A stretch of 64,000 nucleotides of DNA from Streptomyces misionensis. Lineage in GTDB: Bacteria > Actinomycetota > Actinomycetes > Streptomycetales > Streptomycetaceae. The translations under genes and the position numbers were made by a program. The stretch's first letter is position 1, and every line of letters begins with the position of its first letter. The notes under the pieces are model-generated. The model had not been told where the DNA came from, searched no databases, and saw only the letters and a list, made by a program, of their open reading frames with translations. The stretch is from contig NZ_FNTD01000004.1 of NCBI RefSeq assembly GCF_900104815.1, forward strand, positions 2,310,501 to 2,374,500, given 5' to 3'. Positions 17,082-25,627 of this stretch are shown here, piece after piece.

Positions 17082-18308
17082 TCACTCCCCCGTGGCCGCC
17101 TGCTCGGCGGCGGCCGGGACGTCGAACTCGCGCCAGAACCCCGCCCGGATGGCGTAACGGTCGTGCTCGTCGATCTGGTCGTCCTTGTGCGCGAGCAGGC
17201 CGAAGCGGGCGGCGTAGCGCAGCAGCTCGCCGTCGATGCGGTGCGGGATGCGCGGGTACATCTGGGACAGCCGCTGGAGGTGGCTCTGGTCGCCGAGCCG
17301 GGACATCCAGCGGCGGGCGAAGACCTGCCCGACCTCGTAGGGGTCGCCGCCGACGGTGGTGATGTCCTCCTCGCGGTCGGCCCACCGCTGCTCGGCGGTG
17401 GTGAGCTGGGCCAGGGTGGGCATGGCGGCGGCCTCGGCGGGTTCCGAGACGGTGCCCGGCCGGTCCACCCAGCCCTTGTCGGAGGACCAGCGCAGGGTCG
17501 CGGTGGCGGGCTGCGCGGCGGACGGGGTGCCGGGGGCGCGCAGCGCGGCGAGGTCCTTGGGGGTGGGCACGCCCTTGGGGGCGGGCACCCGCTCCTGGGT
17601 GCCGTTCTCGGTGGCCGCGGCGGCCGGTCGCGACTCCCGGGCGGCGGTGCGCTCGCCGGCCGCCGCGAGCGCGGACTCGGGCAGCGGGGCGGAGAGGATC
17701 GCGGCGATCTCGGGGCGCGGCACGGGCGGCGGGGCGCACACGCCGGTCAGTTCCTTGGCGCGGACGGCCTGGGTGATCCACGCCCGGTCCAGGACGCGGC
17801 GCTCGTCGGCCTCGGCGACCAGGTCCTCGGACTGGTTGTAGTCGCCGTCCGCGGCCTGGACGGCCCACAGGTGGACGGCGACGCCGTGTTCCTTGGCGGC
17901 CATCATGCCGGGCAGCAGATCGCCGTCGCCGGTGACGAGGACGACGTCGGAGCAGGCCCGGTTGCGGGCCAGCTCGGTCAGCTCGGCGTGCATGGCGGCG
18001 TCCACGCCCTTCTGCGCCCAGCGCCCGTCGCTGCGGGTGAGGGCGCCGAGCCGGACGGTGACGCGGGGCATGACGCGCAACCGGCGGTGCTCCGGCTGGG
18101 GGACCCGGTCGGGGGCGCCGTCGAACCAGTAGATGCGCAGCAGGGGCCGTTCGGTGTCGGACTCCGCGCGGTCGCGCAGCGCCTGGATCAGTGCGGTGTG
18201 GTCGACGGTGATCCGGGACCGCGAGGGCTCGCCCGCGAGGAGGCTGGCGGCTGCGCCCAGCAGATACCCGGCGTCCACCAGGACGATGCAGCGGTCCACG
18301 CGACTCAC
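17082..18308 (-). CDS. NYN-domain (PIN-like nuclease) protein
   Basis: This 408-aa protein opens with a NYN domain (about 1-190), a PIN-like metal-dependent RNase fold: VDRCIVLVDAGYLLGAA with the first acidic residue, the helix KGVDAAMHAELTELA, and CSDVVLVTGDGDLLPGMMAAKEHGVAVHLW with further acidic ligands. A low-complexity Ala/Pro linker and a conserved helical C-terminus follow (QVFARRWMSRLGDQSHLQRLSQMYPRIPHRIDGELLRYAARFG). It probably cleaves or processes RNA; the target is unknown. I use the GTG giving VSRVDRC; an ORF upstream is open for 37 more codons but lacks similarity and a ribosome site. Confidence 0.8.
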   Translation of the reverse strand: MSRVDRCIVLVDAGYLLGAAASLLAGEPSRSRITVDHTALIQALRDRAESDTERPLLRIYWFDGAPDRVPQPEHRRLRVMPRVTVRLGALTRSDGRWAQKGVDAAMHAELTELARNRACSDVVLVTGDGDLLPGMMAAKEHGVAVHLWAVQAADGDYNQSEDLVAEADERRVLDRAWITQAVRAKELTGVCAPPPVPRPEIAAILSAPLPESALAAAGERTAARESRPAAAATENGTQERVPAPKGVPTPKDLAALRAPGTPSAAQPATATLRWSSDKGWVDRPGTVSEPAEAAAMPTLAQLTTAEQRWADREEDITTVGGDPYEVGQVFARRWMSRLGDQSHLQRLSQMYPRIPHRIDGELLRYAARFGLLAHKDDQIDEHDRYAIRAGFWREFDVPAAAEQAATGE

Positions 18309-18421
18309 CCTCTTCCCGGGAGGTTTTGCTTCGGACTTCCTTCGAGTCTGCCCGACCGCGCGGGGGTTAACGGCCCGAACTCGATCTTCGGCGTGGCGTT
18401 TGCGGCTGTTACTCGCCAACC

Positions 18422-18440
18422 TACCCTGTCACACAGGGTA
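18422..18440. promoter_or_regulatory. Inverted repeat between the NYN gene and a 60-aa gene
   Basis: TACCCTGT-CAC-ACAGGGTA is a perfect 8-3-8 palindrome, 85 nt upstream of the ATG at 18525 and 114 nt upstream of the divergent NYN start. It has the form of a repressor or activator dimer site. I do not recognise the motif. Confidence 0.5.
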
Positions 18441-18524
18441 ATTGTCCGACATGCGATTGATGTCAGCGTATGTGAATCTGAATCCGGCCCTGGCCCCTAG
18501 ATCCCCCGCAGGAGGCAGATCACC

Positions 18525-18707
18525 ATGGCCAAGAACAAGAACCGCAAGCAGGGTGGCTCGCAGAACCGCGCGGCGCAGCAGGCCGGTCACGCCCAGGAGC
18601 AGACGCAGCACACCGCGGAGTCCCACGAGTCCCCGGTGTCGCACATCCAGGGCAGCTCCGGTGATACCGGGCGCGGCCGGAAGCAGAAGAGCTTCGGCCA
18701 CAACTAA
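18525..18707 (+). CDS. Small hydrophilic protein, 60 aa
   Basis: This 60-residue protein is almost entirely polar (Lys, Arg, Gln, His, Ser, Gly), starting MAKNKNRKQGGSQNRAAQQ and ending GRKQKSFGHN, and contains no hydrophobic core. It is likely intrinsically disordered. An AGGAGG ribosome site lies about 11 nt upstream of the ATG, and the third positions are G/C-rich like a real gene. I do not recognise a family, but small basic proteins of this kind are annotated in many Streptomyces. A strong bidirectional terminator follows. Confidence 0.75.
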   Translation: MAKNKNRKQGGSQNRAAQQAGHAQEQTQHTAESHESPVSHIQGSSGDTGRGRKQKSFGHN

Positions 18708-18733
18708 AGGGCTGTTGACGCCCGTTGTGTGAA

Positions 18734-18766
18734 AGAGGGGCGCACCCGCCACGGGTGCGCCCCTCT
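18734..18766. terminator. Bidirectional terminator hairpin
   Basis: A 14-bp perfect stem (18734-18747 with 18753-18766, AGAGGGGCGCACCC) with a 5-nt loop separates the 60-aa gene from the convergent dnaE, which ends 20 nt further on. There is no long T tract, as is usual in Streptomyces. Confidence 0.75.
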
Positions 18767-18785
18767 CGCGCGGACACGGGCGCGC

Positions 18786-21700
18786 TCAGCCCGCCAGGCA
18801 GGACGGGCCGAGCAGCACCTTCAAGTCGCCGAAGAGCGCCGGATCGGGCTTGACCCGGTGCCGGTCCAGGCGCAGCACGGTGGTCTTGCGCGGGCCCTGG
18901 AGCTTGATGCGGACCTCGCTGTCGCCCTTGTGGTGGCTGAGGATCTCGCCGAGCCGGCTGACCATCGGCGGGGTGACCCGGGTGGCCGGGATGGTGAGGA
19001 CCACCGGCGCGTTGGCACCCGCGTTGGACAGGTCCGGGACCATCAGCTCCATGGCGACGAGCCGGGGCACGTCCTCGCGCTTGTCGAGGCGGCCCTTGAC
19101 GAACACCACGGCGTCCTCGACCAGTTGGGTCGAGACCAGCTGGTAGGTGGCGGGGAAGAACATGCACTCGATGGAGCCCGCCAGGTCCTCGACGGTGGCG
19201 ATCGCCCACGCGTTGCCCTGCTTGGTCATCTTGCGCTGCAGGCCCGAGATGATGCCGCCGATGGTGACCACCGCGCCGTCGGCGTGCTCGCCGCCGGTGA
19301 GCTGGGAGATGCCCGCGTCGGCCTTGTCGGACAGCACGTGTTCGAGGCCGAACAGCGGGTGGTCGGAGACGTAGAGACCGAGCATCTCCCGCTCCTGGGC
19401 GAGGAGGTAGGTCTTGTCCCACTCGTCCTCGCCGAACTGCACGTCGAGCCCGAAGCCGGGTTCGTCGCCGGCGTCGTCGCCCATGCCGCCGAAGAGGTCG
19501 AACTGACCCTCGGCCTCCTTGCGCTTGACCGCGACCACGTTGTCGATCATCGGCTCGTACTGCGCCATGAGGCCCTTGCGGGTGTGGCCCATGGTGTCGA
19601 AGGCGCCGGCCTTGATCAGCGACTCGGTGGTGCGCTTGTTGCAGACCACCGCCTCGACCTTGTCCAGGTAGTCGGGGAACGACGAGTACTTCCCCTTCGA
19701 CTTGCGGCACTTGATGATCGACTCGACCACGTTGGTGCCGACGTTGCGCACCGCGGAGAGGCCGAAGAGGATCACGTCGTCGCCCTGGGCGGCGAAGTTG
19801 GACTCGGACTCGTTGACGTTCGGCGGGAGCACCCGGATGCCCATGCGGCGGCACTCGTTGAGGTAGACCGCCGACTTGTCCTTGTCGTCCTTGACCGAGG
19901 TCAGCAGCGCCGCCATGTACTCGGCCGGGTGGTTGGCCTTGAGGTAGGCGGTCCAGTACGACACCAGGCCGTACGCGGCCGAGTGCGCCTTGTTGAACGC
20001 GTAGCCGGCGAACGGGACCAGCACGTCCCACAGCGCCTGGATGGCCTCGTCGCTGTAGCCCTTCTTGCGCGCGCCCTCCTGGAAGAGGACGAAGTTCTTC
20101 GCCAGTTCCTCGGGCTTCTTCTTGCCCATCACCCGGCGGAGGATGTCGGCCTCGCCGAGCGAGTAGCCGGCGATGATCTGGGCGGCCTTCTGCACCTGCT
20201 CCTGGTAGACGATCAGGCCGTAGGTGACGTCCAGGACCTCCTTGAGCGGCTCCTCCAGCTCGGGGTGGATCGGCGTGATCTCCTGCTGCCCGTTCTTGCG
20301 CAGGGCGTAGTTCGTGTGGGAGTTCATGCCCATCGGGCCCGGCCGGTACAGGGCCGACACGGCGGAGATGTCTTCGAAGTTGTCGGGCTTCATCAGCCGC
20401 AGCAGCGAGCGCATGGGGCCGCCGTCGAACTGGAAGACGCCGAGGGTGTCGCCGCGCTGGAGCAGGTCGAAGGTCGTGGGGTCGTCCAGCGGCAGCGACA
20501 GCAGGTCGATGTCGAGGCCCTTGTTGGCCTTCACCATCTTGACCGCGTCGTCCATGATCGTGAGGTTGCGCAGGCCCAGGAAGTCCATCTTCAGCAGGCC
20601 GAGCGACTCACAGCTCGGGTAGTCCCACTGTGTGATGGTCACACCGTCGGTGTGCCGGACCCAGACCGGGACGTGGTCGGTGATGGTCTCGCTGGACATG
20701 ATCACGCCGGCCGCGTGCACGCCCATCTGCCGGACCAGGCCCTCCACGCCACGCGCGGTGTCGATGACCTTCTTCACGTCCGGCTCGTTCTCGTACATCG
20801 CCCGGACCTCGCCCGCCTCCGAGTAGCGGGGGTGGTTGGGGTCGGTGATGCCGGACAGCGGGATGCCCTTGCCGAGGACGTCGGCGGGCATGGCCTTGGT
20901 GATGCGGTCGCCCATCGCGTACGGGTAGCCCAGCACGCGCGCCGAGTCCTTGATCGCGTTCTTGGCCTTGATGGTGCCGTAGGTGCCGATCTGCGCGACC
21001 TTGTCGGCGCCGTACTTCTCGGTGACGTACCGGATCACCTCGGCGCGCCTGCGCTCGTCGAAGTCGATGTCGACGTCGGGCATCGAGATGCGCTCGGGGT
21101 TGAGGAACCGCTCGAAGATCAGGCCGTGCGGGATCGGGTCGAGGTCGGTGATGCCCATGGCGTAGGCGACGATCGAACCGGCCGCGGAGCCTCGGCCGGG
21201 GCCGACCGCGATGCCGTTGTTCTTGGCCCACATGATGAAGTCGGCGACCACGAGGAAGTAGCCGGGGAAGCCCATCGAGATGATGACGTCCATCTCGTAG
21301 TCCGCCTGCTTCTGGCGGTCCTCGGGGATGCCGCCCGGGAAGCGGCGCTCCATGCCGCGGCGGACCTCCTCCTTGAACCAGGTGACCTCGGTGTAGCCCT
21401 CGGGGATGTCGAACTTGGGCATGAGGTCGCGCTTCTCGAACATGCCGGTGGTGTCCACCATCTCGGCCACGAGGAGCGTGTTGGCGCAGCCCTGCTGCCA
21501 GGCGTCCGAGGAGTCGATGGCGTACATCTCGTCCGTGGACTTCAGGTAGTAGCCGGTGCCGTCGAACTTGAAGCGGTCGGGGTCGGAGAGGTTCTTGCCG
21601 GTCTGGATGCACAGCAGCGCGTCGTGGGCGCCCGCCTCGTGGGCGTAGGTGTAGTGCGAGTCGTTGGTGACCAGCGGGGGGATGCCGAGCTTCCGGCCGA

Positions 21701-22325
21701 TCTCCAGCAGTCCGTCGCGGACCCGGTGCTCGATGTCGATGCCGTGGTCCATCAGCTCCAGGAAGTACTTGTCCTTGCCGAAGATGTCCTGGTACTCGCT
21801 GGCCGCCTTGAGGGCCTCGTCGAACTGGCCGAGGCGCAGCCGGGTCTGCACCTCGCCGGAGGGGCAGCCGGTGGAGGCGACGATGCCCTCGGACCACTGC
21901 GCGATGGTCTCCTTGTCCATCCGCGGCCACTTCTGGAGCCAGCCCTCGGCGTAGGCGTCGGAGGAGAGCCGGAAGAGGTTGTGCAGACCGGTCTTGTTCA
22001 CCGCCCACATCGTCTTGTGGGTGTAACCGCCGGAACCGGAGACGTCGTCGCGCTTCTGGTGCGGCTGGCCCCACTGGATCTTGCGCTTGTTGCGCCGGGA
22101 CTCGGGGGCGACATACGCCTCGATCCCGATGATCGGGGTGATCCCGGCCTTCTTCGCGGAATGGAAGAAGTCGTACGCGCCGTGCAGGTTGCCGTGGTCG
22201 GACATGGCGATGTGCGTCATGCCCATCTCGTTGCAGGCGTTGAACATGTCCTTCAGCCGCGCGGCACCGTCCAGCAGCGAGTACTGGGTGTGGACGTGCA
22301 GGTGCGTGAACGGCGGCTTTGACAC
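18786..22325 (-). CDS. dnaE: DNA polymerase III alpha subunit
   Basis: DnaE is the replicative polymerase. The 1179-aa protein begins with a PHP domain (HLHVHTQYSLLDG, about 8-20). Its catalytic Asp motif is PDVDIDF near residue 415, inside GPGRGSAAGSIVAYAMGI...ERISMPDVDIDFDERRR. Thumb, finger and helix-hairpin-helix regions follow, and an OB-fold near VVTIGGIISGLQRKMTKQGN. I start at the GTG (VSKPPFTHLHVH) with GGAGG upstream in CCGTGGAGGCCATACC; a longer in-frame opening has no similarity. The length and PHP metal histidines fit a DnaE1 of actinobacteria. It lies between two oppositely oriented genes and looks monocistronic. Confidence 0.98.
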   Translation of the reverse strand: MSKPPFTHLHVHTQYSLLDGAARLKDMFNACNEMGMTHIAMSDHGNLHGAYDFFHSAKKAGITPIIGIEAYVAPESRRNKRKIQWGQPHQKRDDVSGSGGYTHKTMWAVNKTGLHNLFRLSSDAYAEGWLQKWPRMDKETIAQWSEGIVASTGCPSGEVQTRLRLGQFDEALKAASEYQDIFGKDKYFLELMDHGIDIEHRVRDGLLEIGRKLGIPPLVTNDSHYTYAHEAGAHDALLCIQTGKNLSDPDRFKFDGTGYYLKSTDEMYAIDSSDAWQQGCANTLLVAEMVDTTGMFEKRDLMPKFDIPEGYTEVTWFKEEVRRGMERRFPGGIPEDRQKQADYEMDVIISMGFPGYFLVVADFIMWAKNNGIAVGPGRGSAAGSIVAYAMGITDLDPIPHGLIFERFLNPERISMPDVDIDFDERRRAEVIRYVTEKYGADKVAQIGTYGTIKAKNAIKDSARVLGYPYAMGDRITKAMPADVLGKGIPLSGITDPNHPRYSEAGEVRAMYENEPDVKKVIDTARGVEGLVRQMGVHAAGVIMSSETITDHVPVWVRHTDGVTITQWDYPSCESLGLLKMDFLGLRNLTIMDDAVKMVKANKGLDIDLLSLPLDDPTTFDLLQRGDTLGVFQFDGGPMRSLLRLMKPDNFEDISAVSALYRPGPMGMNSHTNYALRKNGQQEITPIHPELEEPLKEVLDVTYGLIVYQEQVQKAAQIIAGYSLGEADILRRVMGKKKPEELAKNFVLFQEGARKKGYSDEAIQALWDVLVPFAGYAFNKAHSAAYGLVSYWTAYLKANHPAEYMAALLTSVKDDKDKSAVYLNECRRMGIRVLPPNVNESESNFAAQGDDVILFGLSAVRNVGTNVVESIIKCRKSKGKYSSFPDYLDKVEAVVCNKRTTESLIKAGAFDTMGHTRKGLMAQYEPMIDNVVAVKRKEAEGQFDLFGGMGDDAGDEPGFGLDVQFGEDEWDKTYLLAQEREMLGLYVSDHPLFGLEHVLSDKADAGISQLTGGEHADGAVVTIGGIISGLQRKMTKQGNAWAIATVEDLAGSIECMFFPATYQLVSTQLVEDAVVFVKGRLDKREDVPRLVAMELMVPDLSNAGANAPVVLTIPATRVTPPMVSRLGEILSHHKGDSEVRIKLQGPRKTTVLRLDRHRVKPDPALFGDLKVLLGPSCLAG

Positions 22326-22548
22326 GGTATGGCCTCCACGGGGAACGCTGGGTGACGAGTGACGGACGGTTCTGGGGGGACAGCGTCGAAGTCTATGCCC
22401 CGCCGCCGGGCGCCGTGGGCCGTCCCGGCGGACCCCGTGCGGGAACCGGGCACTCCCGCGTGGCGTCGGCCGTTGGACACGGCGGAGGCGCCGTCGTACG
22501 GACGAGCGCTCAGTGACGCACCACTCCCGCACCAGGAGGCATCCCGCG

Positions 22549-23874
22549 ATGTCGGTCCCCCAGCTCAGCGCCGAGCAGCGCGGTGAGGAGATCCTCGCCG
22601 TTCTCGACACCGCCTTCGGCAGGTTCCTGGCCGCCGACCCGGCCGCGTGCCGGACGGCGTTCCGGAGGATGGCGGCCTCGGCCCTGGCGTTCCACCGGGG
22701 CGCGGCGTGCCTCTTCTACCACGACCTGGCCGCCGGCAAGCGGGGCGGCCCGTACCTGGACGACCGCACCTCGCGGGTGTGGATCCACGGCGACCTGCAC
22801 ACGGACCGCTTCGGCGCCCGCCTGGACGCCGAGGGCCGCCTGGTCTTCGGCGCGGACGGCTTCGAGGAGGCCTACGTCGGCCCCTTCCTGTGGGACCTGA
22901 AGCGGTTCGCGGTCTCGCTCGCGCTCCTCGGTCACGCCAAGGCGCTCGGCGACGCGCAGATCGCCGCTCTGGTGACCGCCTACGCGAGCGCCTACCGCGA
23001 GCGGATCCACGCGCTGGCCACGGGCGCCAAGAGCGACGAGGTGCCGCCGTTCACCCTGGACACCGCGCGGGGTCCGCTGCTCGACACGCTGCGGGCGGCC
23101 CGCGCGCGCACCCGCTCCGGGCTGCTGGAGCCGATGACCGAGGTCCGCGACTTCGAGCGCCGGTTCACGGCGGGCGCCGGCTCGGTGGAGCTGGACGCGG
23201 CCGACCGCTACAAGGTCCTGGCGGCCTTCGACGGCTATCTGGAGAGCCTGCCGGACTCCTCCCTGGCCCGCCCGGAGTCCTACCGGGTCAAGGACGTCAT
23301 GGGCCGCCGCGGCACCGGCATCGGCCCCGCGGGGCTGCCGTCCTACGACATCCTCCTGGAGGGCCACAGCGACGCCCTGGAGAACGATGTCGTGATCCGC
23401 ATCGCGCCGGCCCGCACCCCGGCCGTCGCCCGGCACATCACGGATCCGGCCATCGCCGGCTACTTCCGGCACGAGGGCCATCGCACGGTGGTCTCCCGGT
23501 GCGCCCTGCAACCGCACCCCGACCCCTGGCTGGGCTGGACCGAGCTGGACGGCACGGGCCGGCTGGTCACCGAGGTCTCGCCGTACACGGTCGCCCTGGA
23601 CTGGACCGACCTGGACGACCCGGAGGAGCTGGAACCGGTCGTGGCCGACCTGGGCCGGGCCACCGCGGCGATGCACGCGGCGGCGCACGACACCTCCGGC
23701 GAGTCCCTGGTGCCGTTCTCCACCGAGCGGGCCGTCGACGCGGCGATCGCCGCCGACGAGGAGGGCTTCGCACCTCTCCTGACGGACTTCGCGCTCGGCT
23801 ACGGCGCCCGGGTCCGCGCGGATCACCACCTCTTCGTGGAGCTGCTGCGCGACGGCCGGATCCCGGGGCTGTAG
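22549..23874 (+). CDS. DUF2252-family protein
   Basis: This 441-aa protein belongs to DUF2252, a family with a protein-kinase-like (aminoglycoside phosphotransferase-like) fold; function is unknown. Supporting stretches are RVWIHGDLHTDRFGARLDAEGRLVFGADGFEEAYVGPFLWDLKRFAVSL (about 82-125), with a GDLH-like catalytic loop and an FxxD-like metal segment, and YRVKDVMGRRGTGIGPAGLPSYDILLEG. The ATG has AGGAGG 10 nt upstream. It diverges from dnaE with 223 nt between. A membrane-protein gene follows after 89 nt. Confidence 0.88.
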   Translation: MSVPQLSAEQRGEEILAVLDTAFGRFLAADPAACRTAFRRMAASALAFHRGAACLFYHDLAAGKRGGPYLDDRTSRVWIHGDLHTDRFGARLDAEGRLVFGADGFEEAYVGPFLWDLKRFAVSLALLGHAKALGDAQIAALVTAYASAYRERIHALATGAKSDEVPPFTLDTARGPLLDTLRAARARTRSGLLEPMTEVRDFERRFTAGAGSVELDAADRYKVLAAFDGYLESLPDSSLARPESYRVKDVMGRRGTGIGPAGLPSYDILLEGHSDALENDVVIRIAPARTPAVARHITDPAIAGYFRHEGHRTVVSRCALQPHPDPWLGWTELDGTGRLVTEVSPYTVALDWTDLDDPEELEPVVADLGRATAAMHAAAHDTSGESLVPFSTERAVDAAIAADEEGFAPLLTDFALGYGARVRADHHLFVELLRDGRIPGL

Positions 23875-23963
23875 GGCCGGGGGCACAGGCGGTAGCCTGC
23901 GGGCACTCACAGCCCCTCTTTAGGGGTCTCTTACTCCGCTTCGTGACAGACTCTCCTTTCGCT

Positions 23964-24647
23964 ATGGACATATCCGGGACCCACCTCAGAGCCGTGCGCG
24001 CGGCGCTGTTCACGGCGTTCGTCGTGACCCTCGGCACCGCGTCGCACGTGCTGCTGTCCCGGGCCCCGCTGCCGGCGGAGACCGTGGCCGCGGTCGCCGC
24101 CGGGATCTTCGCGGGCGCGTACGCGCTGGCGGGCCGCGAGCGCGGCTTCGGCCGGATCGCGGCCCTGCTGATCCCGCTGGAACTGGCCGCCGACACCGTC
24201 TTCACCACCGGCCAGCAGACCTGCTACGGCCGGGCGGAAGGCCCGGTCGCCGGTCCCCTGCACGCCTTCGGCTTCGACCTGCTGTGCCGGGGCGGCGCCG
24301 TGGGCACCCCGCTCGCCCAGGTCGGCCGGGGCCACGCGGGCACCCTGTTCGCCGACGCCGGTCCGGCCACCGCCTGGCTGCTGCTGGCCGCGCACCTGTG
24401 CGTGGGCCTGCTGGCCGCCGCCTGGCTGCGCCGGGGCGAGCGGGCGCTGGTGCAGCTGCTGCGCGCCGTGGCCGCCGTCTCCTTCCGGCCGCTGCTGCTC
24501 GCGGTGGCCGCGGTCGCCGTGCGGCCGGCCCCGGTCCGCCGGCTGCCGCGCCCGGCCCCGCGCCCCTCGGCCGCCCGCGACCGGCTCCTCGCGCACTCCC
24601 TGGGACGGCGTGGACCGCCGTGCTCCGCCCCGCTCGCCGCTCACTGA
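23964..24647 (+). CDS. Membrane protein of unknown function
   Basis: This 227-aa protein has about four predicted transmembrane segments (ALFTAFVVTLGTASHVLL, VAAGIFAGAYAL, LLLAAHLCVGLLAAAWL, VSFRPLLLAVAAVAV) followed by a Pro/Arg-rich cytoplasmic tail. Two cysteines lie in the segment between TM2 and TM3 (QQTCYGRAEG and FDLLCRGG). I do not recognise a family. A thioredoxin-fold gene starts 77 nt later on the same strand, which raises the possibility of a redox pair. A small CCCCT/AGGGG hairpin lies at 23913-23926, about 40 nt before the ATG. Confidence 0.7.
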   Translation: MDISGTHLRAVRAALFTAFVVTLGTASHVLLSRAPLPAETVAAVAAGIFAGAYALAGRERGFGRIAALLIPLELAADTVFTTGQQTCYGRAEGPVAGPLHAFGFDLLCRGGAVGTPLAQVGRGHAGTLFADAGPATAWLLLAAHLCVGLLAAAWLRRGERALVQLLRAVAAVSFRPLLLAVAAVAVRPAPVRRLPRPAPRPSAARDRLLAHSLGRRGPPCSAPLAAH

Positions 24648-24724
24648 GCGGCGGCGGCCCGAGCACCCTCCACCCGTACCCCGCGCGCGGCACGACCGCG
24701 CGCCCCCTCAGGGAGATCACCGAG

Positions 24725-25534
24725 ATGAGCAAGCGGAACAGCCAGGCGGCGAAGACGGCGGCCCGGGAGCGGCTGCGCCAGGAACGCGAGCGCCAGGCCA
24801 AGCGCGACAAGGCCAGGCGGCAGGCGATCGTGGCCGGTTCGGTCGTGGTCGTGCTGGCCGCGGCCGGCGGCATCGGCTACGCCGTGGTCCAGGCCAACAA
24901 GCCCGGCTACTGGGAGCAGATGAAGAGCGCCAAGGTCGTCGCGCCCGCCCACACCACGGGCACGAAGGGCACCACGGTCGTCATCGGCAAGGCGAGCGCC
25001 AAGAAGACGCTCAAGATGTACGAGGACCCGCGCTGCCCGGTGTGCGCCCAGTTCGAGCAGACCGTCGGCCCGACCCTGCACAAGGACATCGACGACGGCA
25101 AGTTCAAGTACCAGTACGTGGGCGCCACGTTCCTCGACGCCCACGACAACGGCGAGGGCTCCAAGAACGCGCTGAGCGCGCTCGGTGCCGCGCTGAACGT
25201 CAGCCCCGAGGCGTTCCTGGACTACAAGACCGCGCTGTACTCCACGAAGTGGCACCCGGACGAGAACGACGACAAGTTCAAGGACGACAGCTACCTGATC
25301 AAGGTCGCCGACACCGTCCCGGCGCTGAAGAACAACGCCGCCTTCCAGGACGCGGTCAAGAAGGGCACCTACGACGCCTGGGCGATGGCCATGTCGAAGA
25401 CCTTCGACGACAACAAGGACGGGGTGACCGGCACGCCGGGCTTCGTCATGGACGGCAAGCAGCTCAACGGCGGCAACATGATCTCCACGGTGGCCGACTT
25501 CAACAAGGCGGTGGACGCGGCCATGAAGGGCTGA
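24725..25534 (+). CDS. DsbA-family thioredoxin-fold membrane-anchored protein
   Basis: This 269-aa protein has a highly charged N-terminus (about 37 residues, AARERLRQERERQAKRDKARR), one transmembrane helix (AIVAGSVVVVLAAAGGIGYAV, about 38-58), and an extracytoplasmic thioredoxin-fold domain. The CxxC site is CPVC in EDPRCPVCAQFEQ (about 103-106), and the cis-Pro region is GVTGTPGFVMDGKQ. It should act in disulfide formation or isomerisation outside the membrane, in the DsbA/DSBA-like oxidoreductase group used by actinobacteria. AGGGAG lies 9 nt upstream of the ATG. A terminator lies 30 nt after its stop. Confidence 0.9.
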   Translation: MSKRNSQAAKTAARERLRQERERQAKRDKARRQAIVAGSVVVVLAAAGGIGYAVVQANKPGYWEQMKSAKVVAPAHTTGTKGTTVVIGKASAKKTLKMYEDPRCPVCAQFEQTVGPTLHKDIDDGKFKYQYVGATFLDAHDNGEGSKNALSALGAALNVSPEAFLDYKTALYSTKWHPDENDDKFKDDSYLIKVADTVPALKNNAAFQDAVKKGTYDAWAMAMSKTFDDNKDGVTGTPGFVMDGKQLNGGNMISTVADFNKAVDAAMKG

Positions 25535-25562
25535 CGGCCGGACCGGGACCGACCGCGCGGTG

Positions 25563-25599
25563 AAGAGCGGGCGAACTTTCCACGTTCGCCCGCTCTTTT
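25563..25599 (+). terminator. Intrinsic terminator
   Basis: A 13-14 bp stem (AGAGCGGGCGAAC at 25564-25576 with its complement at 25584-25596) with loop TTTCCAC is followed by TTTT. It ends the thioredoxin-fold transcription unit, 30-65 nt past that gene. Confidence 0.85.
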
Positions 25600-25613
25600 G
25601 TTCTACTGCCCGG

Positions 25614-25619
25614 TAACCT
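25614..25619 (+). promoter_or_regulatory. Predicted -10 element of a leaderless promoter (phoD)
   Basis: TAACCT ends 8 nt before the GTG at 25628, with no Shine-Dalgarno between. This predicts a transcript beginning at or near the start codon. The upstream terminator makes a separate promoter necessary. No regular 11-bp PHO-box array was found. Confidence 0.55.
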
Positions 25620-25627
25620 GTTCGGCC

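Noticed and set aside
18729..22322. A 1197-codon open frame on the plus strand
   Set aside because: It is the antisense shadow of dnaE, with a repetitive Val/Leu/Asp/His-rich composition and no domain.
25584..25627. GTTC words before phoD considered as PHO boxes
   Set aside because: GTTC words occur at 25584, 25600 and 25620, with 16- and 20-nt spacing rather than 11-nt direct repeats; the first lies in the terminator stem.
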